Positions 42,963 to 50,522 of a DNA stretch of 64,000 nucleotides are shown here, one piece after another. The position numbers and the translations under genes are program-made. The stretch covers positions 189,501-253,500 of the forward strand of contig NZ_CP051428.1 of assembly GCF_012676905.1 (NCBI RefSeq), written 5' to 3'. Each line of letters begins with the position of its first letter. The first letter of the stretch is position 1. Under the pieces are notes generated by a model, which saw nothing but the letters and a program-made list of their open reading frames with translations, did not search any database and had not been told where the DNA came from. This stretch comes from Paenibacillus albicereus. GTDB lineage: Bacteria; Bacillota; Bacilli; Paenibacillales; Paenibacillaceae.

Positions 42963-44626
42963 TAACCATGCCGGCCGAGCAGGGCCAGCGTCTCCTCGCG
43001 GATGCGGTCGAGCGCGATCGGCGAATACTCGCGCCAGGGGCTGGAGGCGAGCATCCTCAGCCCGCCGGCCCGCACGGCCGGCAGCCCGAGCCACTGCGGA
43101 GACTGGCTGAACCGGCCCCAATGCTCGAGCGTCTCCGATTCCTGGCAGACGAGCAGCCAGATCTGGCCGATGTCGGGATCGCGCAGCCTCTCCAGCGGCA
43201 GCGGCGTTCCGCTGTCGCGATGGTCTAAGGAAGCGGCTGGGCGGGGCACGCCGAGCTCGCGGTGCACGAAGTCCATCAGTCCCTCGCAGCCGTGCGGATA
43301 GAGCTGGCCTTTGAGCAGGCGCACGATCAGCACGGAAGGGGTCCCGCTGCCGCCCACCGCCGCCCGAGCCGCTGCGACGCGCCGGTCGAAGGCGCCGATC
43401 CATCGCTCCGCGTCCGCCTCCAGCCCGAGACGCCGGCCGATGTCCGTCAGGCCCTGCCTCCAGCCGTCCGGCTGCTCCTTCGGCAGCCGGACGATCGGGC
43501 CGATCGCTTCCAGGTGGCGCCGCACGTCCTCCTCCAGATCAGCCGAGCAGACGGTCAGCTCCGGCCGCAGCTGCCGCAGCTGCTCCAGATCGTCCCGCAC
43601 CTGCAGCTCCGTCAAGCCATAGCTGAGGTGCTGCGGCACGTCGGTTCCCCAGCGCTCGAGGTAGTAGCGCATCCACTTGGGATGCATCGGGGCCGCATGC
43701 GGCAGGGCGCCGAGCGGCAGCAGGTAGCCGAGCGGAGAGGCGTTGCCGTAGGCCGCGATCCGCTGCCGCCGCTGCTCCATATACCGGGTCGGGGAGACGC
43801 CGTGCGCTTTTTTGAACAGGCGGCTGAAATAAAACTCGTCTTCGTATCCGACCGCATGGGCGACATCTTTGAGCCGGCTGTCCGAGCGCAGCATGAGCTG
43901 CTTCGCCTTGGCCAGACGCAGCCGGGTCAGATGCTCGCGCGGCGTGCTGCCGTACGCTTTTTTGAAGCTCGCGGCAAAATGCTTGGGGCTGCAGCCGGCC
44001 AGCTCGGCGAGCAGCTCCAGCGACAGCGGCTCCCGCATATGCTCCTCCATGTAGGCGCGCACCGGCTCCAGCGGCTCGTCCGCCGCCGGGTCGGGCGCGG
44101 CTTCCTCGATCGTCTCCAGCAGCAGGTGCAAGGCATCGGCCTGCGCGCGCAAGCGGCCGAGCGGCCGCTCGCCGCCGAATCCGGCGCAGATCGCGCGGCA
44201 GCGGTCCTGCAGCTGGGCTGCGGCAGGCAGCCGCGCCTCGCGCGGAAGCGCGGCGGCGACCGCATCGGCTTCGACCGGGCGCAGCCGCCCCGGCAAGGCC
44301 GGATCGGGCGCATGCAGCTCGATCCGCAGCAGCGCCGCCGCTCCTCGGCCGCCGCCGTCGGCAGCCAGCGCGAACGTGCTCTCCGGCGGACACAGGTAGA
44401 CGACGCCGGCGCCCATCCGGGCGGAGCCGGCTCCGCGCTCCAGCCGGACCTTGCCGTCCAGCAGCACGAGCAGCGCGGTCTGGCGCAGCAGCTGCTGCGT
44501 CATGCCGGGGCGGTCGGGTCCGACCTGCAAGACGGACGCGTCGCGCAGACGGATCGTCCAGGCGCCGATATCGATCGGCTGCGGCGCGGGGCTCTGCGGA
44601 TGGGACGGCAAGGCGGGGCGGATCAT
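42962..44626 (-). CDS. AraC-family regulator with C-terminal siderophore-binding domain (Btr-like)
   Basis: A 554-residue regulator. An N-terminal cupin-like region (residues 20-190) leads to two AraC helix-turn-helix motifs at about 195-295 (LELLAELAGCSPKHFAASFKK and VGYEDEFYFSRLFKK). Residues 310-554 are a Peripla_BP_2 domain. This layout equals Btr of Bacillus subtilis, which senses ferric bacillibactin in the cytoplasm and activates the uptake operon. The start at 44626 follows AAGGAGA by 8 bases. Divergence from Btr targets is unknown, but the neighbouring siderophore operon is the likely one. Confidence 0.9.
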   Translation of the reverse strand: MIRPALPSHPQSPAPQPIDIGAWTIRLRDASVLQVGPDRPGMTQQLLRQTALLVLLDGKVRLERGAGSARMGAGVVYLCPPESTFALAADGGGRGAAALLRIELHAPDPALPGRLRPVEADAVAAALPREARLPAAAQLQDRCRAICAGFGGERPLGRLRAQADALHLLLETIEEAAPDPAADEPLEPVRAYMEEHMREPLSLELLAELAGCSPKHFAASFKKAYGSTPREHLTRLRLAKAKQLMLRSDSRLKDVAHAVGYEDEFYFSRLFKKAHGVSPTRYMEQRRQRIAAYGNASPLGYLLPLGALPHAAPMHPKWMRYYLERWGTDVPQHLSYGLTELQVRDDLEQLRQLRPELTVCSADLEEDVRRHLEAIGPIVRLPKEQPDGWRQGLTDIGRRLGLEADAERWIGAFDRRVAAARAAVGGSGTPSVLIVRLLKGQLYPHGCEGLMDFVHRELGVPRPAASLDHRDSGTPLPLERLRDPDIGQIWLLVCQESETLEHWGRFSQSPQWLGLPAVRAGGLRMLASSPWREYSPIALDRIREETLALLGRHG

Positions 44627-44647
44627 GGCGGTCTCTCCTTCAATCAA

Positions 44648-44662
44648 TGAGAATCGTTATCA
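44648..44662 (-). promoter_or_regulatory. Fur box of the Btr-like regulator
   Basis: TGAGAATCGTTATCA is a 7-1-7 inverted repeat with two differences from the Fur consensus, 22 bases before the start at 44626. Confidence 0.75.
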
Positions 44663-44823
44663 GTCTAGTGTAAAGCAGATCGTCCCGACCGGCAAGCTTC
44701 CTTCGTCGAGCAGAGCCGACGGAAGCCTAAGGGGGGCCGCAGACGCGTCCGTCCTGCCTGGCCGCTGTCAATCGGGTACCGCTTTCGTGTATGATGGAGA
44801 GACCTAATTGTTGGAGGGTTCCG

Positions 44824-45753
44824 ATGGATTACATCATTCTCGATATCGAGTTCAACGGGAGGAAGTTCGCGAGCGACAAGCCGATGGAGGTCATCGAGAT
44901 CGGCGCGGTGCGGCTCGACGGCTCCCTTCGCCACGTCGACGAGTTCAGCTCCTTGATCCGCCCGGTCTATTTCGCCAAGCTCAACAGCTTCATCCGGGAG
45001 AAGACCGGCATCCCCCAGGAAGACATCGACGCGGCCAAGGGCTTCGTGCCCGTCATCCGCGCGTTCCTGCAGTGGCTGGACCGGAGCGAGGCTTGCACGT
45101 TCGTCACTTGGGGCGGCGAGGACCTGAAGCGGATCGTGCTCGACACGAGGATGCACAAGCTCGACGACGCATACTGGCTCCAGGCGGACTACTACGATCT
45201 GCTCAAGATTTATCTGCGCACGCGCGGACTGACCAACGACGTCAGCGTGGAAAAGGCGCTCGAGGAGCTCGGCATCCCGGCGGAGGGCTCGGCGCACCGG
45301 GCGCTCGACGACGCGCGCATGACGGCGGAGATTTTCCGCCGCGTCTTTCCTGAGATCATGCCGGAGGCCGACGTCCGCCGCTACAAGGACACCTACTCCA
45401 ACGCGAAGGAGCGCCGCATGGTCAAGAACGCCATCCGCACCCTCCATGCGCTGAAGATCGCTCCGACGTGGGAGCTGGTGGCGGATAAGCTGGCCAAGGC
45501 CAAGGTGGACCTGGACAACGTCAAAAAAGCCGCCGAGCTGAAAGCCTACTACGAGGTCGAGGCGGCCAAGCCGGTCAAGCCGCGTCCTCCGCGCCCGGAG
45601 CGGCCGGCCGGCGCGACGGACGAGTCGGCGGCTGACGCCGCCGGCTCCTCCGCGGCGGACGCGGCTGACGACGCCGGCGCTGCAGGAGCCGCCGATGCTG
45701 CAGATGCAACCCACGCGACGGACTCCGCCGCCGCGGCGAAATCCGCCGATTGA
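44824..45753 (+). CDS. DEDDh 3'-5' exonuclease, KapD-like, with Ala-rich tail
   Basis: A 309-residue protein. The exonuclease domain (1-180) has DIEFNG with the catalytic Asp7 and Glu9, and HRALDDARMTAEIF carrying the final His and Asp. It resembles KapD, the exonuclease-like inhibitor of the KinA sporulation pathway, which is about 205 residues. Here the protein continues into a Lys-rich helix and a tail of about 50 residues made almost only of Ala, Asp, Ser and Gly. GGAGG lies 7 bases before the chosen ATG. Confidence 0.82.
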   Translation: MDYIILDIEFNGRKFASDKPMEVIEIGAVRLDGSLRHVDEFSSLIRPVYFAKLNSFIREKTGIPQEDIDAAKGFVPVIRAFLQWLDRSEACTFVTWGGEDLKRIVLDTRMHKLDDAYWLQADYYDLLKIYLRTRGLTNDVSVEKALEELGIPAEGSAHRALDDARMTAEIFRRVFPEIMPEADVRRYKDTYSNAKERRMVKNAIRTLHALKIAPTWELVADKLAKAKVDLDNVKKAAELKAYYEVEAAKPVKPRPPRPERPAGATDESAADAAGSSAADAADDAGAAGAADAADATHATDSAAAAKSAD

Positions 45754-45816
45754 GCGTACCGCTCTTTCTGTCCGCGTCAAATCAATAGGCTCATGATGAG
45801 CCGCGAGACCGGCCTG

Positions 45817-45862
45817 AAAAGGACCGGCCCTTCCGCTGAACGGCGGAGGGGCCGGTCCTTTT
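45817..45862. terminator. Bidirectional terminator after the exonuclease gene
   Basis: Arms begin AAAAGGACCGGCCC and end GGGGCCGGTCCTTTT, with an inner TTCCGC/GCGGA stem. The poly-A and poly-T flanks allow use from either side. Confidence 0.88.
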
Positions 45863-45888
45863 CGCATGGCGCTGAATCGAACGGCTGT

Positions 45889-46190
45889 AGATGCGCGGAA
45901 AAACCGAGCAATTCGGGTGCGTGGAGGACCGGGTGGTCGGAGATGCGCGGAAAAACCGAGCAATTCGGGTGCGTGGAGGGCCGGGTGGTCGGAAATGCGC
46001 GGAAAACCCGAGCAATTCGGGTGCGTGGAGGCTGAATGGTTGGAGATGCGCGGAAAAACCGAGCAGCTCGGGTGCGTGGAGGCTGGATGGTCGGAGATAT
46101 GCGGAAAAGCCGAGCAACTCGGGTGCGTGGAGGGCCGGGTGGTCGGAGATACGCGGAAAAACCGAGCAGCTCGCGTAGCGGAGGGGACGG
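45889..46190. repeat. Tandem array A: six copies of a 51-52 bp unit
   Basis: Units start at 45891, 45943, 45995, 46046, 46097 and 46149. Each contains ATGCGCGGAAAA, a small stem (CCGAG, 3-base loop, CTCGG or TTCGG) and GGGTGCGTGGAGG. Differences between copies often keep the stem paired. Frames through the array are repetitive and are not taken as genes. Confidence 0.9.
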
Positions 46191-46261
46191 AAACCTCTTG
46201 GAGAAGCGGGAGCGGTTCCCTTGAAGGCCGGATTCCTTCCGTATTGGAAAGGGAGATGAGA

Positions 46262-46560
46262 GGAATCTGGGCTTCAGCGGAATCGGAAAGAGGTTCCGTC
46301 CCCGGAGCGATGCCGATTGGCCGGCTTCAGCGGAATCGGAAAGAGGTCCCGTCCCCGGAGCGGTGCCGATCGGCCGGCTTCAGCGGAATCGGAAAGAGGT
46401 TCCGTCCCCGAAGCGGTGCCGATCCGCCTGCCTCCGCAGGCAAGGTTCCGTCCCCGGAGCGATGCCGATCGGCCGGCTTCAGCGGGATCGGAAAGAGGTT
46501 CCGTCCCCGGAGCGGTGCCGATCCGCCTGCCTCCGCAGGCAAGGTCCCGTCCGCAGCCGT
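46262..46560. repeat. Tandem array B: five to six copies of a 53-bp unit
   Basis: Units containing CAGCGGAATCGGAAAGAGGT and TCCGTCCCCGGAGCG begin near 46273, 46326, 46379, 46430, 46478 and 46532; copies four and six carry a CCTGC/GCAGG hairpin variant. The array runs up to the stop codon of the exonuclease III gene at 46562. Confidence 0.88.
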
Positions 46561-46561
46561 T

Positions 46562-47332
46562 TCAACCCGCAGCCGGCTCCTCCGTCAGCTCCAGCACGAC
46601 CGGGCAATGGTCGCTGCCGAGCACCGCGCTGTCGATCTCCGCTGCGGCCAGCAGCGGGCGCAGCCGGTCGGACACGAGGAAATAATCGATGCGCCAGCCG
46701 ATGTTCCGCTCGCGCACCTTGGGCATGAACGACCACCACGTATAGGCGTCCGTCCGGTCCGGATGCAGATGGCGGAACGTATCCGTGAAGCCGGCCGCCA
46801 GCAGCGCGCTCATGCAGCCCCGTTCCTCGTCGGTAAAGCCCGAGTTGCCGCGGTTCGGCTTGGCATTCTTGAGATCGATGTCCTGATGGGCGACGTTGAG
46901 GTCGCCGCACAGGATGACCGGCTTGACCGCGTCCAGCCCCTTGAGATAGGCCAGCATGCGCGCCTCCCATTCCAGCCGGTAGGGCAGCCGCGACAGGTCG
47001 CGCCTGGAGTTCGGCGTATAGACGTTGACGAGGTACCAGCCCTCGAACTCCAGCGTCAGGATGCGGCCTTCCTCCTCGAAGTCGTCCTCCAGCCCGTACC
47101 GCACGGACAGCGGCTTCCGCCGCGTCCACACCGCAGTGCCCGAGTAGCCCTTGCGCGCGGCGTAGTTCCAGAACAGATGGTAGCCCTCGCCATGGGCCAG
47201 CTCGATCTGCCCCTCCTGCAGCTTCGTCTCCTGCACGCAGAAGACGTCGGCGTCCAATGCCTCGAAGTAGTCGGCAAAGCCTTTCTTGACGCAGGCCCGC
47301 AAGCCGTTGACGTTCCATGATGCCAGCTTCAA
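46562..47332 (-). CDS. exoA: Exodeoxyribonuclease III (ExoA/XthA type AP endonuclease)
   Basis: A 256-residue DNA repair enzyme that cuts at abasic sites and trims 3' ends. It has the opening KLASWNVNGLRA with the metal Asn, VQETKLQ with the metal Glu, GDLNVAHQDIDL with catalytic Asp and Asn, and the final GSDHCPV His. The start codon is TTG at 47332, with GGGGAGAG upstream. Length and motifs are those of the full-length family. No neighbour is functionally linked. Confidence 0.93.
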   Translation of the reverse strand: MKLASWNVNGLRACVKKGFADYFEALDADVFCVQETKLQEGQIELAHGEGYHLFWNYAARKGYSGTAVWTRRKPLSVRYGLEDDFEEEGRILTLEFEGWYLVNVYTPNSRRDLSRLPYRLEWEARMLAYLKGLDAVKPVILCGDLNVAHQDIDLKNAKPNRGNSGFTDEERGCMSALLAAGFTDTFRHLHPDRTDAYTWWSFMPKVRERNIGWRIDYFLVSDRLRPLLAAAEIDSAVLGSDHCPVVLELTEEPAAG

Positions 47333-47420
47333 TTGCGATTCTCTCCCCGTTCTTGGTCGTCCGTCCAGTGTAGCACGGGGCGCGGGGGCCTGTCAGCGGA
47401 AGGGAAAGGAAGCGCCGGCT

Positions 47421-48698
47421 TCAGCCCGCGCCCAGATGGCGGGCCGTCTCGCTGCGGTAGGCGCCGATGGCCGGAGCGAGGCCGGACAGGACTCCGGCGG
47501 CCAGCACGAGCGCGGCAATGCCGATCCACGACCAGTCGAAGCCGAGCTGGACGGAGATCGACACTTGCGAGCCGGCGTAGTCCGCCAGCACGGCGGCCAG
47601 CCCGTAGGCGCCGAGCACGCCGAGCGTGCAGCCGAGCGCCGTGACGAGCGCCGACTCCAGCAGCACGATGGCCATCACCTGGCGCCGACGGGCTCCGAGC
47701 GAGCGCAGGATGGCGACGCTGCGCCGGCGCTCGACGGCCGAGCTGTACAGCGACAGGCAGACGGTGAGGCCGGCCATGCCGAGCAGCACCCAGCCGATGC
47801 CGCGCAGCGCCTGCTCGGCGCTGCCCATCATGTCGAACAGCCGCGCCAGCGTCTGGCCGGGCAGGACGGCTTGCGCCTGCTCTCCGGCATTGGTCTGCTG
47901 ATACAGCTTCATCAGGCCGATGTAGCTGCTCGGCTTGACGAGCACCGCGGTGACGCCGCGCGACTCTTCCGGCGACTCGTCCCCACGGGCTTCGCGGCTC
48001 GCCGGCGATTCGTCCCCGTGAACCGCGCCGACGCCTTCCGCAGTCTCGTCGGCCTCATGGGCGTGGCTCTGCCAGTAGCTGTCCATGCTGACATAAATGC
48101 CTTGATCGGAAGGAGCTCTTACCCGCTCCAGGACGCCGACCACCGTATACGGGTGGTTGCCGTGCTCCTCCGGCTCGGCCGACGCCGCGACGCCGTGCTC
48201 GGAGACGAACGTGTCGCCGACCCGCAGGCCTTCGCGCCCCGCGACGTCGGCTCCGATGACCGCCTCGAACGGCTGGTCGAACCGCCTGCCTTCCCCCAGC
48301 TTGAAATAAGCCGGGTCGGACGGACGGCCGCGCAGGTCGAAAAAGTCCGGCGTCGTCCCGACGATCCTCCTGCCCCGCGCCTGGTCGCCGAGCGCGAACG
48401 GAACCGCCGTCTTCACCTCGGGATCGGCGGCAAGACGCTCGTAATAATCGTAGCTCAGGTTGGCCAGCGGCTTGTCCATGAGGAAGATCGTGTTGAACAC
48501 GAGCTGGTTGGCGCTGCCCTTGGAGCCGATGAGCAGGCCGAACGGCTCGCTTGCCCGCTCGATGCCTTCCTTCGCTCCGCTGGAGAGCATGAGCACGGCG
48601 AGCGTCACGGCCAGGCCGATCATCACGACGGCGGCGGTAATCAGCGTCTGCGCCCGGCGCGCCATCAGGCCGCGCCAGGCCATGGAGAACAGGGACAT
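47421..48698 (-). CDS. MacB/FtsX-type ABC permease with His/Glu-rich loop
   Basis: A 425-residue permease: one membrane segment near residues 17-38, a large extracellular domain (about 40-290), then three membrane segments with the FtsX motif region ERRRSVAILRSLGARRRQVMAIVLLE. The outer domain has two acidic, His-containing stretches (PEEHGNHPYT near 185 and SHAHEADETAEG near 220) that could bind metal. AAAGGAGG precedes the ATG at 48698 by 10 bases. It pairs with the LolD-like ATPase encoded upstream and probably belongs to the phosphatase operon. Confidence 0.82.
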   Translation of the reverse strand: MSLFSMAWRGLMARRAQTLITAAVVMIGLAVTLAVLMLSSGAKEGIERASEPFGLLIGSKGSANQLVFNTIFLMDKPLANLSYDYYERLAADPEVKTAVPFALGDQARGRRIVGTTPDFFDLRGRPSDPAYFKLGEGRRFDQPFEAVIGADVAGREGLRVGDTFVSEHGVAASAEPEEHGNHPYTVVGVLERVRAPSDQGIYVSMDSYWQSHAHEADETAEGVGAVHGDESPASREARGDESPEESRGVTAVLVKPSSYIGLMKLYQQTNAGEQAQAVLPGQTLARLFDMMGSAEQALRGIGWVLLGMAGLTVCLSLYSSAVERRRSVAILRSLGARRRQVMAIVLLESALVTALGCTLGVLGAYGLAAVLADYAGSQVSISVQLGFDWSWIGIAALVLAAGVLSGLAPAIGAYRSETARHLGAG

Positions 48699-48834
48699 GA
48701 CGATCGGGCCTCCTTTTTGCAGGGGGATGAGGATGAGCGGTCGATGCGGAAGGCGGGACGGGGAAGTCCGACGATCGTCCGCCCAGGCCATCCGTGCGAG
48801 TCGGAGGACGCGCGGCCTTCCGGACGGTCCGTCG

Positions 48835-49557
48835 TCAGCCGATGGCCGCGCGCGGCCTTTCCGGCGGCATGGGAGCCGCCGAGCCGCGTGCCGAAATCTC
48901 TTTCATCGTGACGATCCGCTCCATGCGCGCCGCCAGGTCCATATCGTGCGTGCACAGCAGCAGCGCCGCACCGGATGCCGCAGCGGAGCCGGCCAGCAGC
49001 TCCATGACGCGATCCGCCGTCTCGGGGTCGAGGCTTGCCGTCGGCTCGTCCGCCAGCAGCAGGGACGGCTCGTTGACGAGCGCCCGGGCGATCGCCACGC
49101 GCTGCTGCTGGCCCTGGCTCAGCTGGCGGGGCAGATGGTCGAGACGGTCGGCGAGGCCGGCGTCTGCGAGCAGCTCCGCCGCCCGCTCCCGCTGCCGGCG
49201 CTTGCTCAGCGGGCTGCCGAAGGCGGCCGCCGCCAGCACGTTCTCGAGCGCGGTGAAGCCGGGCAGCAGCTGAAAGCTTTGGTGGACATAGCCGACCTGC
49301 GAGGCGCGCAGCCGGTCGAGGGAGCTTTCCTTCATGCGGTCCAACCGCTCGCCGAGCAGCTGGACCGAGCCCGAGCTCGGGCGCACGATGCCGCACAGCA
49401 GATGCAGCAGCGTGCTCTTGCCGGAGCCGCTCGGCCCGACAAGCGCGACGCGCTCGCTCCGGCCGAGCTCCCAGCGGGGCACCTCCAGCACGGTCAGCTC
49501 CCCGCCGTCCGGAGCCGGGTAGCGCTTGACGACATCCTCGAGGCGAAGCAGCGTCAC
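48835..49557 (-). CDS. ABC ATPase, LolD/MacB type
   Basis: A 240-residue ATPase: Walker A GPSGSGKST near residue 40, signature LSQGQQQRVAIARAL near 145, Walker B LLLADEPTASLDP and switch His in CTHDMD. It starts with GTG at 49557 and overlaps the stop of the lipoprotein gene by 4 bases (GTGA), so the two are co-translated. It serves the MacB/FtsX-type permease encoded 136 bases downstream. Confidence 0.88.
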   Translation of the reverse strand: MTLLRLEDVVKRYPAPDGGELTVLEVPRWELGRSERVALVGPSGSGKSTLLHLLCGIVRPSSGSVQLLGERLDRMKESSLDRLRASQVGYVHQSFQLLPGFTALENVLAAAAFGSPLSKRRQRERAAELLADAGLADRLDHLPRQLSQGQQQRVAIARALVNEPSLLLADEPTASLDPETADRVMELLAGSAAASGAALLLCTHDMDLAARMERIVTMKEISARGSAAPMPPERPRAAIG

Positions 49558-50522
49558 GAGAGCACCTCCGTGTCATCCGCGACGATGCGGATGAGGCTGA
49601 CGAAGCCGGTGTCCTCGTCGGTCTGCGAGCCGATGCTGAGCGTGCCGGTCACTTTCACCTGATGCTCGGTCGGCGTGAGCTCCTTGCCCTCGGGCAGCTG
49701 GACGACGACGATGTCGGTCGGCCAGTCGGCGTCCGTGGAGCAGAACGGGCAGACGGCGAGCGGAATGCGGGTCAGCACGAAAAACCGGACGGTCGCCGTC
49801 AGCGGCGGCGCCATGTAGCCGGTCATCTCGACCTTCATGCCGTCCAGCTCCTTGAGCTTGTCGGAAAAGGCCAGGCCGCGCACGCTTTCCTTGCCGTACA
49901 GCTCGGAGAAACGGATCGTCGACGGTCCGTCCAGGCTCTGCCGCACCGTAGGCTTGGCCGTGGGGGATGCCGCAGGAGCGGCCGTCCGCAGCGGGCTCGC
50001 GACCGGCGAAGCGGAAGCGGCAGGGGACGTCGAAGCGGGAGCGGCGGACGGCACGGCAGTCGGAGAGGCTGCGGCTGGAGCCGCGGACGGAGCGGAAGCC
50101 GCTGGAGGCGAGCCGGACGGAGCCGCGGTAGCGGCGGCAGACGGGGCGGAAGGCGCAGCGGTCGAGGCTCCCGGGGCGGCGGAGGCAGGCGCGTCGCTCG
50201 CGGACGGAACCGGCGAAGGCGAGGAGCCCGCGCTCGCAGGAGCGGAGCTAGGCGACGCGCCGTCAGCCGGCGACGCCGTCTCGGACGCAGCGGGGGCGGA
50301 CTTGCCCGCCCTGCCGCCCTCCGCGAGCGCGCCGGCTCCGCTCTCCGCCGCTGCGGCCTGCGGCTCCGCCTGGGCAACGGCGGACGGCCCTCCCTCGGAA
50401 GGGAGAGCCGGTGACCCGCAGCCGCCCAGCAGCAGTCCGGCCGCGGCGAGCCCCGCCAGGATCGCGGAGGCGCGGCGCGGAACGAGGCTGCAGGCGGCAG
50501 TGCCTGTGCTGCGGCTCCTCAT
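49554..50522 (-). CDS. Lipoprotein with long low-complexity linker and DUF3299-like domain
   Basis: A 322-residue lipoprotein: lipobox LGGC (Cys near 35), then about 165 residues of Ala/Pro/Ser repeats (40-205), likely a wall-spanning linker, then a compact domain (210-322) with LDGMKVEMTGYMAPP, RFFVLTRIP, a CPFC pair and VKVTGTLSIG. This matches the DUF3299 OB-like pattern as I remember it. The start overlaps the phosphatase stop (4 bases) and the stop overlaps the ATPase start, so all three are tightly coupled. Confidence 0.72.
   Translation of the reverse strand: MRSRSTGTAACSLVPRRASAILAGLAAAGLLLGGCGSPALPSEGGPSAVAQAEPQAAAAESGAGALAEGGRAGKSAPAASETASPADGASPSSAPASAGSSPSPVPSASDAPASAAPGASTAAPSAPSAAATAAPSGSPPAASAPSAAPAAASPTAVPSAAPASTSPAASASPVASPLRTAAPAASPTAKPTVRQSLDGPSTIRFSELYGKESVRGLAFSDKLKELDGMKVEMTGYMAPPLTATVRFFVLTRIPLAVCPFCSTDADWPTDIVVVQLPEGKELTPTEHQVKVTGTLSIGSQTDEDTGFVSLIRIVADDTEVLS

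Noticed and set aside
45889-46560. CRISPR array
   Set aside because: The repeats are contiguous and degenerate with no unique spacers and no cas genes nearby.
45866-47320. A 484-residue plus-strand frame through the two repeat arrays and opposite exoA
   Set aside because: The protein is just translated repeats followed by antisense of exonuclease III; no start signal.
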